A stretch of 33,886 nucleotides of DNA, from positions 1 to 33,886 of the forward strand of contig CAXKVV010001346.1 in the NCBI GenBank assembly GCA_964058805.1, read 5' to 3'. Shown piece after piece: positions 12,638-23,535 of this stretch. The notes below the pieces were generated by a model, which ran no database searches, was not told the DNA's origin, and saw only the letters and a program-made list of their open reading frames with translations. The position numbers and the translations under genes are program-made. Source of the DNA: Schoenoplectus triqueter. Taxonomy: Eukaryota; Streptophyta; Magnoliopsida; Poales; Cyperaceae. Positions within the stretch are counted from its first letter, which is position 1. Every line of letters begins with the position of its first letter.

Positions 12638-14397
12638 TGTTGGAATTTAGTTTGAAAAAGCAAGTACACGAACATGCGGAATTTTAAATTTTTCGGTGCA
12701 CAATTCAAACAAGGATCTTGCATGTGATAAAACTGAACCAAAATCATAGATCTAGACTAAACTATTGTACCTTTGATGCGTGAGTCTTCGGGGAGGCTCG
12801 GGGTAGTCTCCTTCTCGCTCGATTTGCACCGGTACCCGCAAAGACACCAAGCGTAGGCGCCCTCCAAGGTATCCACCGAGGCAGCCCATTATCCGATCTC
12901 CTTCGCACTTGCTAGGATGCTAGGGAGACTCTCCTTGATCTCCTCCACACTACTGTGATTAAACTCCTTTAATCTATGTGAAAAATCTGGTGGAAGATGG
13001 GTCTTAACACATGAGATACGCGGCAGAAATTCAGCAGAGCTTCCGCGCGCGTAAGTGAAAGATCGATGGGTTTCTTGGCTGCCTAGACCTCCTTTTATAG
13101 AGCCCCAAGGCAGGAGACTCCTCTCCCATGTCCCTAGGTAGTCTCCCCACGTTCTAGAGTGGAGAACAGCCCAAAACAGCAAAAAAAACTGCCGAAAAAC
13201 TGCTGAAAAACTGCTGAAAACGTGGCAAAACAGCACCCAACTTCAGCCATGCCTTCTACCCACGTTTTGGCATAACCACCCACTACTTTAGGCCATGTGC
13301 AGCTATTAGAAGGGCCCTAGTTGGGCTTCATGTGTCCAGAATAGTGAGGTGTCTTGCACTATGGGTATTTGGGCCGAATGAAAGTCGAATGGGGCTGAAC
13401 CGGGCTGTTTTTGCATCGTTTTCATAATTTCAGCCTATTTATCAAACCATTTGATAAATATAATTAATTAGTCATTTTCTATGACTATATATATCTCATG
13501 TTTAAGACTTAATTTAATATGTCCAACATATTAAATGATCAAGGAACGAATAGAGACACAATCCTCTCACGGTGTGTCCCTTTGGGACCTAAATTATTTA
13601 GCAATGAGATTAAACCCCTTAATCTCATAGATTGTGAGCGGCACCCAGCAATATGCATCACAACCCCTAAATAATTCAGACATGAGTGCGGTACTTATAT
13701 CCCGGTCCTAGGCAACGACAATTGCCTCATGCTTATTCTATGTCCTATGATATCCCGAATGTTGCAAGGCAAGATCATGTCATCCATTGCAATGCATTCG
13801 TATACTATGTGCATCTAGTTGGATATCATCACTCCCGTCGACAAACAAGAGAGACATCGGTCTTCTTGACTCATGCATCCCCTTCATACGAAAGACGTAC
13901 ACTGAGATAAATCCCTTATGGCTGCCAGTTACGGACAACGTTAGACGATATCCACAAATGCAAATCAGACGTATAAGAAGATCATTTGTCTCAACCTAAG
14001 AATTAGCATCCAAATGAAATACTAATGACATCAAACACAATCTTTATAGTATTTCAACATGGGTCATGTCCAATAACATGTCCAACATGCTATTTGTGTA
14101 ATTAAGCCGATAACTCCTTATCGAGTGATCTGTGAAACACGATCAACACTTAACTTACATACTAATCCATTTGTGTTAATTATTGTTCCTAGATAATTAA
14201 CGGATTAGGGACTTTTAGAGTTTTTCATTATAATCTTTATATATATATATATATATATGTTTCACATTTGAAGTCCAACTCAAAATATAAACAATGAATA
14301 CTCAAGGAACAAATGAAATATCAAATATATCATCCTTTTACATGAAACTAAATACAATCATCCAATGATTGGCTACTAGATCACTACAACACTAACA
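12638..14397 (-). mobile_element. Solo LTR of a retrotransposon (probably Copia), 1,760 bp
   Basis: It begins TGTTGGAATTTAG and ends CACTAACA, so it has the TG...CA ends of an LTR. It is bounded by a perfect 5-bp duplication CTAAA (12633-12637 and 14398-14402). Orientation is minus: on that strand there is a TATA box CTATAAAAGG (13091-13100 in plus coordinates), placing U3 in 13100-14397. The 3' end is ...AAATTCCAACA, a typical Copia LTR end. No second LTR, primer-binding site, polypurine tract, gag or pol is present, so this is the product of recombination between two LTRs. Long LTRs of this size are known in the SIRE/Maximus group, but the family assignment is inference. An (AT)n run lies at about 14238-14260. 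Open frames at 12889-13236 (-) and 13686-13999 (+) are chance frames in LTR sequence. Confidence 0.85.
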
Positions 14398-14405
14398 CTA
14401 AACAC

Positions 14406-17400
14406 ACATAGTAAGGAGGTAAAACATTAATGTTTGGATACAACAAAGAATAGAGAATATATCTCTATTATGAGAATTAAAATAGCAACTGCAATTCAAA
14501 CATAAATTTATAATTTTGGAATAGTGATAATAGTTACTATTATGTAGTTCCAAGTGAGAGATAAAATAGTTGTTGTTCTCAAATTTCTACCAATCAAAAT
14601 AATTATCTATATTTTACATAAGAATTGACTTAAAAAGAATTAAGAAATAATGCTCAAACTAAGTCAAAATTTGATGCAAATGTGATGAAAATATGCAATG
14701 AGAATTCAGTCAAATATCAATTTCTAAAAAAACAATTGATGTAAATAATATTCAACAAGGAATGCAACTTTGTAGAAATATAGAATGTGAAGTACACAAG
14801 ATGTACGTACTGAATTTAAAGAAGGCACAAAATGTTAATGGAGTTCGGCTATACAACTTACGTATATGGGCCTCGTTTCACTAATAGAACGCCACTATAT
14901 TACTCAAAAATATTTTATAATTTAAAAGTTTTAGTTTCTTCACAAGTATAAATGAAAGATATAAAAATTCCTAATAAAATAAGAACAACAATGAGCACTC
15001 AAGACTCAAAAAAGTCAGATTAATGCTAAAAGTAAAATTGAGTCTAAGCTCAACGATTAGAGCTCAAATAGCTCAAATACTGCTCAGAAAAAGTTTTACA
15101 AGAAATTTCAGCTATGGCTAAAGTTAAGATATTTTTTTTTCTTATTTTTACAAGATGGTGTAGTAAGGACTCTTTAAGTATCTTAATTGAATGCTCAGGT
15201 TGCAGCAAAAATTGTGAGAGATTGATTCATTGGAGTAGTCACAAAATAACCCTTTAAAATAGAGCTCATAATAGAAAGTAGTTAGTATTTTTACGCGGAG
15301 AAACATTATAATGATTCAGAAAACGTTATAACGTTTTATTGCATTGATAAGAATACCCCTTGTCAGATCTTCTTAATTTGTACCATTATAACGATTCCAA
15401 AATATATGGATTGAACCGTTATACGATAGGAGGAATTGTTGAATATTTTGTAAAACATTGACAATAATTTGACCAGCTTCTGACAAGGTTTTCTGTTCAT
15501 CAGAGACGTTATAATGATTTACATAATCATTATAATATTATGAATCGATAACACTTTTATATATAATGTTACATAATGATACGCTCTGTTAATTTAGTGG
15601 TGTCCCTGCTTTCAGAAAACTTAAAAAATATTGAGTGTGAAACTATGCAATGTTATAATGGTTTACTGCGACAGAATTCTTGCAAAAACTCGGAAATATA
15701 AAATTTTAAATTATACCATTACATCAATATGATCCTATATTTTCAAGAAAGCTACTCCATTTGTTTTGATAATTAGTATTTATATTCTTTAGAGCTTTTC
15801 ATGGGATCCTATAAATATCTCAAAGAAACTTATTAAATTTAAATATATTTTATAAAATAATAAAATAAAAGAAATTATTAAGTACAACATTAAAATTACT
15901 ATTTTTTCACTATCGTCATTTGTTATTCTCAAATCCTCTATTCTTATATTATTCTTTGCATTAAGAAGGAAATGCAAAGAAAATAGACGAGTTTCCGGGT
16001 CATTTGAGAATATATAACATGTTAATTAATACGGAACTTTAAATTTGCTCGGACTACCAATTTATTATTATTATTATTTTGTTGAAGTAGACGCTCAAAT
16101 GTTCAAGCAAATCAGGTCTGCAGGGGGTTTCAACTCTGCAAGTGTATGACACGATATTTAATTAATTATGCTGCTTATATGTTATCAATATAAACTCGCA
16201 CTACCAAAATTAAATTGAAATTCAATTGGGTGTAACTCACAAATTTCAAATTTAACTTATTTTTATTTTCTCCAGTAAGCTTCTTGTTCAAATAAAAAAT
16301 TCAGTTACATCTACCGTTTTGACCCTGAGATGAAACGAAACATGAATAGATAAAGATAACAATTGGGCACCAAGTGTACTGCGGGGCATTTACCATACAA
16401 ATTCAAGAGGAGACAACGAATGTCCGAAAAATAAAGGAGCAAAATGAGAAACAAATGACCAATAAGAGATATAATTTCTAGAAAACGACAGAGATTTTTT
16501 CACTAGTCCTGGCTCTGTTATCGTGTTTGGAGCAACTTGTGTTTTGGTTAGGTAATGGTTAATATTTTGCTCGGTCAGTTAGCACTAAGCACAAGTTCCA
16601 AGAAGGATTAGGTAAGAATAAATTGGACCGGACATGCCACTGAATTATTTAATTATCACATGAAAATAGTACTTAAGTTTCTAAAACTAGAGAATGAAAT
16701 AACTTTCTTAATGTCCTTGTGTCGCAGGGGCTACTGGATGCATGAATTTGACAGTAAAATAAACAATAAAACGACGAGCTTATCACAGGAGGGTCAAAGC
16801 CGAATAGGTAAATAGATACGGTAGGTAGCATAGGAACAAAATCTGAATAATCTCAATATATTTGATTATTAATTCAATGACATGGATATAATAGTTATCT
16901 TAACAGTCTTAACAATTAAAGTTAACAAAACAAACAAAATTGGCAGTTAAAAATAACCTTACTAGATTTATTAATAAGCATAAGCATATACAGATCGACT
17001 AAAAAAATTAAACTTTACATGATTCAAGTATTATTTGTTGGTGTATCAAGATATTTAAATTTGAAGGAATACCTATCATCATTTAAAGTTTTTTCTTTTT
17101 TCTTTTCTATCATAAATGGTATCTGAAAAAGCAGTAGCTGTATTAATGTATAATTTAGAACATTGTTGTGAATGAATATGTTTTTTCATTGAAATCACAA
17201 TCAAATTTCATTCCTTGTTAAAAAAATTGCAAGTGATATTTTAATTATATATTAGTAATAAACTCAAATTAACTAGTTGTTTTATCTTGAACATATTCAT
17301 CAGTTATGCACTTATGTGTATCTTTTCCCTTTATAATAACAAACTCATCAAATTAACTATAATATGAGTAGTTAAAATACAATAATAGTATTTAAGTATA

Positions 17401-18280
17401 TAAAAACAGAAAATATGAACCACACTACTCTATTTATTTCACAAAATTGAACAATAAAGAAACTGAGTTCTTAGTACAAAATTGTGTTTCTAGACAGCAT
17501 AATAATCTTGAATAATGAGTCACTTAACATGAATAATAAAGTCAGTAAGTTGAATAATTACTCAAACAAGAAGAATGTCAAAACAAGAGTTCAAAAAATG
17601 GTACAAAGTTCTGATAAGCGCATAACATAAATCTTATTTTTAAATGAATAACAAACGGTCTGAGGAACTGGTACAAAGTTATTAGTGACATCTAAACCTT
17701 TTTTTATCAATCTATAAGGCTTTTTTTCAAATATATAATTATTGACATCTAAAGTTTTCTTATCAATTTATCAAACTTTTTTCAAATATATATTTATCAT
17801 TTGTTCATAATAATTAAAATATAAAATGGCACTTGCAAACGTCAAGTGCTTCGATTTTTTTTTTTGTTATTCACTGTCTGAATAGATCATAGTATTGTTC
17901 TATTGATCATTCTTAATTGGGGGGGGGGGGATGGGTGAATGGATCAGATATTATTCAAATTTATCTATTTATCTAAATCTGTATCCAAATATTTTTTGGA
18001 TACAGATATAGATTCAATTAATTTCCGAATATAGATATGAATTAGGATATTTTTTATAGATACAAATGTGATATAATTTCCATTTCACAATCGGATTCAA
18101 ACAACTTTAAAATACAAATATGCATTAAAAATGTTCCTTATATGTTATTCAACTGAATTTTTGATGTAGATTACAAATCTAATTAATTTTTAGATCTAAT
18201 CCAACGCAATTCGTGGACCAATCATTTTTTTCTCATTCAAATAAGTAACTCTATTTAAATATTTTTATTATGTATTTTAT
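14406..18280. other. Long AT-rich intergenic region without a gene
   Basis: No coding region is supported. 15300-15665 holds a cluster of near-palindromic words of the type CGTTATAACG/CATTATAATG. A 12-base G run at 17919-17930 is striking in this AT-rich setting and is followed by a GGATGGGTGAATGGATCAG stretch that may be the edge of a decayed transposon. A T-run sits at about 17855-17864. The remainder is unique-looking, A-rich sequence with stops in all frames. Confidence 0.5.
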
Positions 18281-18441
18281 AGATTGGTCTAATGTTTGAG
18301 TTTAGAATAAATATTTATTGAACAATGATTTAATATTTGAGTTAGAATAAATATTTACTGAACAATGATTTAATATTTGAGTTAGAATAAATATTTACTG
18401 AACAATGATTTAATATTTGAGTTTAGAATGAATATTTACCG
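18281..18441. repeat. 40-bp tandem repeat, about four copies
   Basis: Units start AACAATGATTTAATATTTGA and end TAAATATTTACTG. Copies at 18321-18360 and 18361-18400 are identical. A fourth copy (18401-18441) has an extra T and a few substitutions, and a degenerate copy precedes at about 18281-18320. It lies in non-coding AT-rich DNA and looks like a young local minisatellite. Confidence 0.85.
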
Positions 18442-18816
18442 AACAATAATTGGTTCATGAATTATGTTGGTAGGAATTTGATTCGAAAACAGATATCTGT
18501 AAACTGTAGTTTTTGAAAGGTTAGTTTTGCAAAACACTAGAAAGAAGAAACAAAAATGCCGCCGTACAAATATGAGACCGGCTCGTCTCTGCCAAGCCCT
18601 CGAACCCTTGTTTGGGTACCGCCAAAATATCTAAACAAGAGAATTTACCAAAATATCTAAAAAAAAAATCATCGTTAATTAGTAGTTTGATATCTTTTTG
18701 TACTCCGAAAATCCTAGATTATTTATCAGCTACAGAGCCGCCCCAATCCTCTTATTTTTTGTTCGTAAGTTCTGTTCTTCTATGCATCGATCTAGGTTTT
18801 ATACTTATATTTAGCT

Positions 18817-19516
18817 AGAGTTTTAAATTCGTGACTGTGGTGGTTGGATACGGTACGGAACGATACAGTCCGAGAGCGGGACGACATGGCTATTCGGCAT
18901 AGTATGACACGTCACAACATAGTTTTGGATCCGTACTTTAATCGTATCGTGTCTAATTTTTAAAAATTCAACACGACACAACATGCAACGGTATATAGTT
19001 TAGACACGACACAACACATGAGCACGACACGATATGAAAACACAGGTATACGTTGAATATAGCTTAATTGTATGTGAGATCGGCTTATTCAAAGTCTTCA
19101 AAATTCCAAAAATGCTAATTATGTACACTTAAAAGTTTTATGGTACTTATCATTCAATTAAAATAGATGAACTAATTAAACCAGAAGGTTTTGAATTTTA
19201 GAAGTATTGTTTAAACCAATCTTATTCATTGGTTTTAATTTAATGATTTAAGTTGAACTAATAACGTTATTATTTTTATTTAAAAAGAAATCAGGTAATA
19301 TGATTGGACACGAGACGATTAAGCACGATACAGTTGGCACCGACGTGTCTTATTCGTACCATATCATATCCGTGCCGTGCCACCCCTCTACTATTTTTAG
19401 ACAAGGCATGACATGATATGAAAAAATAAAAAAATAAAAAAATAAGATACAGCACGATACGAGATATAACATGCTATAACAGAGTATGATACGGTGTGGC
19501 ACAAATTTAGAACACT
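18817..19516. mobile_element. hAT-like MITE, 700 bp, TSD ATTTAGCT
   Basis: Terminal inverted repeats: left AGAGTTTTAAATTCGTGAC, right (reverse complement) AGTGTTCTAAATTTGTGCC. Perfect 8-bp direct repeats ATTTAGCT flank the element (18809-18816 and 19517-19524), the size expected for hAT transposons. Both ends are rich in ACGACAC/GATACG words (18850-19040 and 19310-19495), surrounding an AT-rich core. No transposase open frame. The right TSD is about 700 bp upstream of the DRE2 start codon, so it may border that gene's promoter. Confidence 0.85.
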
Positions 19517-19524
19517 ATTTAGCT

Positions 19525-20227
19525 CCACTCCATGGCAAACAGGTTAAGCACCTCTATTGCGACTCTTATATTTTCCAGGCCGGGACAGAAAAAGGCCCGC
19601 GGGTCAATTTTCCTTCATTGGGCGGCCTGAGTCGCTTCAATCGGGCCGATATCTGGTCATGCGGATTGTTAGTCGTTAGATCTGAAATTTACAGTCCAGA
19701 TCTGCTCCAATGGAGCCCTTAAAAGAGTTCCCCAATTCAATCGAGCTTCTATATTTGTCTATGCACATGGAGCACAGAAGAAGTTAATGCATCGATTCGA
19801 CAAAAATTGAATCTGTTCGTTGGTGTATACCGTACAAAGGATCAATATCCATTCGAAATTGTCATACGCCACAAGGCGGTTCAAAATACCATTTCCTTGT
19901 TTCAGCGGTCGGCTGGTTGGTCGCTGACTTGTTAAATTACTCCTCTCCTCTCACGCGCATTAATTAATCAGGAAAAGCTCCTGAATCCTTCTTAAGGTTT
20001 CCATTTTACCAATTCTCCCATTGTTGACGTTGTTTCTCCCAACTCATTTTCTTCTGTGTAAAGTTCCTCTCCTATACCCCTACTAGGGTTTTTATTCGGT
20101 ATTCGTCTCTCTCCACATCTCGCGATTCAGTTACAATCCGTTCTTTCTTTCACATCTCGTTCGGAAGAATCTTGGATTTCATCGCATCTCAGTTGATTTC
20201 GCTCAATTCTGTTGTTGTCAGGCTGGC
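19525..20227 (+). promoter_or_regulatory. Upstream region and 5' UTR of the DRE2 gene
   Basis: This 700-bp stretch is less AT-rich than its surroundings. It contains GGCCCG and TCGGGCC words at 19590-19650 that resemble plant site II (TGGGCC/T) elements. A strongly pyrimidine-rich leader follows (TCCCAACTCATTTTCTTCTG, CTCTCTCCACATCTCGCG) from about 20030 to 20227. No TATA box stands out. The transcription start cannot be fixed from sequence. The short open frame at 19486-19722 has no recognised domain and crosses the transposon end, so it is not called as a gene. Confidence 0.45.
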
Positions 20228-21875
20228 ATGGCTCTTGTTCTGACAGATGAGGTCAGCTTGCCTCTTCGTGCAATTAGGGATCTCGGATCAGAGGGGCTTA
20301 AGCTAGAGGAGGCTTCGGTTATTACACAGTGTGGCTTGTTTGGTATGCTTCTCTTCACATAGAAATTGCGGTTCAGTTTTGATTGTCAAATTGAGTTATT
20401 AAATTGTTACATTTGTGCTGGTGGGCTAAGATTGATTTGTCGCGAGCAGGAGGGAAACTTTCTTTTGGAGATGCATCCTTTGATACTGTATTTGTCATTT
20501 GGTCGAAAGCTGATAATTTGACAGACCAGTGGGTTTCTGAGATCAATCGGGTACTTAAATCCAGTGCTCAGGTTCTTCTGCAGGTTCCTCTTCTTGACAA
20601 TCAAGTCAAGGTATATTTATGTGACTTAATATAAATACCTTGGGCTATTATGATGTTTCAGAAGCTAATTTTCTCTTTTCAACATGTACTGTTCAACAGC
20701 CAAGTTCTCAAATTGAGCGTAAGCTACTTATATCAGGATTCGTTGATGTTCTATCTGCTGACAGTACCCAGTCAGTCCTGGTTAGTAGATTACTGAATAC
20801 ATATGTTTATTTCTCTTTCTAATTTAAAATGCAGACTGATATAAGTGTTATATTATGCAGGTTAAGGGGAAAAAGGCATCTTGGTCAACTGGTTCATCCT
20901 TCCCTCTTAAAAAGACCGTTAAGGTTCTTCCTAAAATTCAACTTAGTGATGAGTCTGATCTAATTGATGAAGATAGTCTCCTTACTGAAGAAGACTTGAA
21001 AAAGCCTGAACTACCAGTTGGTGGTAGGATTTCTTTCATCCTTTCTTTCTTTTATTCTTTCTTTCTTTCTTTCATTTTCCTTTTCTACTTTTAAGTTTTA
21101 ACCATTTTGTACAAATCAATGAGTTTACTTGTCATAAGTTATAAAGCTCTAAAAATGAATCATTGTGCTAGTTGGAGATTGTGAGGTGGGTAGCACCAGG
21201 AAGGCGTGCAAGAACTGCACCTGCGGCCGTGCAGAAGTTGAACAGAAGGTAGAGAAATTGGCACTTACTGCAGAGCAGATCAGTAACCCGCAATCTGCTT
21301 GTGGAAATGTGAGTATAAAAAATAAGTACCTATTATTTCATTTTTTATGTTCTTCTGCTTGTCATGGTTTTGTAACTAAATGCTTTTGTGGTTCAATTTT
21401 CATTTAGTGTGGGCTTGGAGATGCATTCAGGTGCGGTGGATGTCCCTATAGAGGTCTTCCACCCTTCAAGCTTGGTGATAAGGTAATGTTTGCTATTGGT
21501 CTTTTTCAATTGTACACCGACATATGCCAAAATCATTGTACTATACCACAAAAGGCAAGTTATCTTGTAGAAGGTGAAAGACATTGCACATGGGTTCTTC
21601 ACATGGACCATTCTGTGCCCATTTTGATGAAGGGAAGGGACACACAAAGTGTCAATCCCTAGTGGACCACGGTGCTGTAGTTGGCCCTGAAAACTAAAGG
21701 TTGGGGAATATCTGTGTGAGGCTTTTTTTGTTGCAATTTTTAGTGGATTTGAGGAAAGTTGAACCTCATTTTATATGCGCGTGGTTTTTCATGAAAAAAG
21801 ATAATGCGGGCTTATTTTTTTCTATTCTATCTGTAGGTTTCCTTGGGTGCTGATTTCCTGGTTGCTGATATATGA
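20228..21875 (+). CDS. DRE2: Anamorsin homolog DRE2, cytosolic Fe-S cluster assembly
   Basis: Seven exons: 20228-20342, 20450-20610, 20700-20780, 20861-21023, 21172-21308, 21408-21482, 21837-21875; 256 residues, slightly shorter than Arabidopsis DRE2 (about 270). Residues 1-125 form a degenerate methyltransferase-like domain. A linker follows ([14 protein letters not shown]), then the acidic block [20 protein letters not shown]. The C-terminal CIAPIN1 domain has the [2Fe-2S] motif C177-x8-C186-x2-C189-x-C191 and the twin CX2C motif C217-x2-C220-x7-C228-x2-C231, followed by [13 protein letters not shown]. It ends in VADI*, like the family's conserved ...ADI tail. All eight cysteines are present. 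In the family, DRE2 accepts electrons from the diflavin reductase TAH18/ATR3 for Fe-S assembly in the cytosol. The exon 4 donor is ambiguous: GT at 21024 or 21021, both in frame and differing by one codon. The first acceptor (20448-20449) has a weak pyrimidine tract but is the only one keeping the frame. Confidence 0.95.
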
Positions 21876-22088
21876 TGTTTTATTATGATAACATAATGTT
21901 CCTTCATTTCTTATTGGTTAATGGTTACAGTGTGAAATTTTAGGGTAGTGTGATCCGTTGTTGAGGAAATAAAAAGTACTCTTGATGTCTCTGTTATGTT
22001 TTAGTACTTGTCTGTTGGATACTGAGCACTGAGATATATTACCGCTAGGCAAATTATGTACTATGACAAGTAAAAATTAGAATTAGAA

Positions 22089-22094
22089 TTTATT
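22089..22094 (-). terminator. Candidate polyadenylation signal for CCB3
   Basis: TTTATT on the plus strand is AATAAA on the minus strand, about 54 nt past the CCB3 stop codon. A second AATAAA lies at 22128-22133, closer to the stop. Either could be used. Both fall in the 272-bp gap between the convergent DRE2 and CCB3 stop codons, so the two 3' UTRs may overlap. Confidence 0.4.
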
Positions 22095-22147
22095 CATGCA
22101 TATTTTTGCAATCACACCTGCTCAAAATTTATTCTTACAATTACATG

Positions 22148-23535
22148 CTACACTTGTTGAGATAGAAGTACCAGCAAGCCCTGAGGCCCCACCAAAATTT
22201 CATTCAAAAAACTCACCAGACCGAACCACACAACTGGTGTAACATCAACCCCTCCAAGTGGAGGTATAACCTTCCTTGTAATACTGAGAAATGGTTCTGT
22301 CGGTGCATATGCAATCACATACGGAAATTTACCAACAGGAAGTTTTGGATACCAAGACATGACTATTCTTATGATGAATAAAAACCCAAACGCTGAGAGA
22401 AATGGACCAGTGATGCTTATTGCGAGCTTTGCCGTTGCTGGATCCAAATCTGCTAAGAGCAAGTATTGTACCACTTCATAAGGAGCTGGTGATACAGATG
22501 GACCTGGTGTGGCATAGGCAAGCCATGTGCTGAGGGAGGCTTTACCAGTTAAGGTTCCAGCAAATAAGCTTTTTTTGGAGATTGAGAAGCTTTGCTTGGT
22601 GTTTCTTCTGATCAATATTTCCTGGTTGACTCAAATACCGTCAGTGCATTTGTGAGATAGTGTCATTAACACATTTAGAATAGATAAACGTTGTGATAGT
22701 TGATAAAGCTATTCTATGATGATGAAAATTGCAGCTAACTAGCGTAAGTAGATTTTTGGTTTATATTACTGGGAACAGCAAAGCAATTAGCAATACAAGT
22801 TTTTGGCTATAAAAATTGTATTTAATATATTGCAAGATAAATTTTATTTTCTATGGTAATTATCATCTTTAGCCTAATATGAAAGGGCAAGGGTTGAATC
22901 TGGGTATGTTTCAACGGATCTTTAAATTACTGACTGAACAAAAATGGAAGAGATGAATAACAGATTTGTAGATGGTGATAACTTTTTTAAACTGTAAATT
23001 AACACATTCTCCTTGCCAACAGAACCAAAATTGAAATTCTCTTACTTGATAAACATGTATGATTTCCATTTAAAATTCCTTTTGGGGTGCAAAATATGTG
23101 GACGGTATCAACCATCTCTTTATAATTTTCTTCGGGGTGGAATGTATGTGAGAATTTACTATACAATAAAATGGTAGCATCATTTCCTTACAGAGAATGG
23201 CCGTGATTATTGAAAGTCTCAAAGCAACAAAAATGAGAGTATTCCAAATTGTTTCAGACTCCGTTCAAAGGGGTCTTAACTCTTAAACATGGTATCAGTT
23301 TCGCAGTTAGGCAACGACTAAATTGAAAAATGTGAATTTACACGTACAGAAGCAGTTGTCCAGCTGAGACTCCTCGCACCAGGGATTCCTGAAACAGAAT
23401 CAAAGCAAAACTGCATCACAATTTATATCAGAATCATATACGAAAGAGCATGGAAAAGAACAGAGAGACGATACCTTTGCCAGGTTGGAGGGAAGGTGAA
23501 TCAAATAGAGAGGACGAAGCGTAAGAAAGCGCCAT
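22148..23535 (-). CDS. CCB3: CCB3/YlmG3-type YGGT membrane protein, chloroplast
   Basis: Three exons on the minus strand: 23535-23475, 23388-23348 and 22621-22148, giving 191 residues. Introns are 86 and 726 nt with GT-AG ends. Residues 1 to about 60 are rich in Ser, Thr, Leu and Arg with few acidic residues (MALSYASSSLFDSPSLQPGK...), as in a chloroplast transit peptide. The mature part carries a YGGT domain: a first membrane helix at about 101-121 (FLSAFGFLFIIRIVMSWYP), then LPVGKFPYVIAYAPTEPFL, RKVIPPLGGVDVTPVVWFG and a second hydrophobic segment (about 162-186) ending VGPQGLLVLLSQQV. IAYAPTEP and DVTPVVWFG distinguish the CCB3/YLMG3 branch from the YLMG1 and YLMG2 branches, from memory of the family. 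CCB3 is needed for covalent attachment of heme c(i) to cytochrome b6 in the b6f complex. A TATAAT-like word lies about 57 nt upstream of the ATG. The gene is divergent from the DHHC gene. Confidence 0.9.

Larger units (their letters stand above)
10359..14405. mobile_element. Old GTGTTT-ended MITE split by two later insertions
   Basis: With the CACTA element (10620-12442 plus one ATA) and the solo LTR (12638-14397 plus one CTAAA) removed, the flanks join into an element of roughly 460 bp. Its left end is GTGTTTGGTAGTGG at 10359. Its right end, read on the other strand, is GTGTTTAGATGGTAAAAG, ending at 14405 and completed only after the solo LTR is removed. Both halves share gaatagta/actattc words. 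Ends of this kind occur in plant DNA-transposon MITEs. I could not find a convincing target-site duplication (flanks AATCACAA and ACATAGTA), so the exact termini and superfamily are uncertain. The left half contains a short direct repeat TATGAGAGAGTGAAAA at about 10510-10545. Confidence 0.5.

Noticed and set aside
12889..13999. Open frames at 12889-13236 (-) and 13686-13999 (+)
   Set aside because: They fall inside the solo LTR, where non-coding U3/R/U5 sequence is expected.
12638..14397. Full LTR retrotransposon
   Set aside because: Only one LTR is present and both 5-bp duplications touch it directly; no gag or pol sequence nearby.
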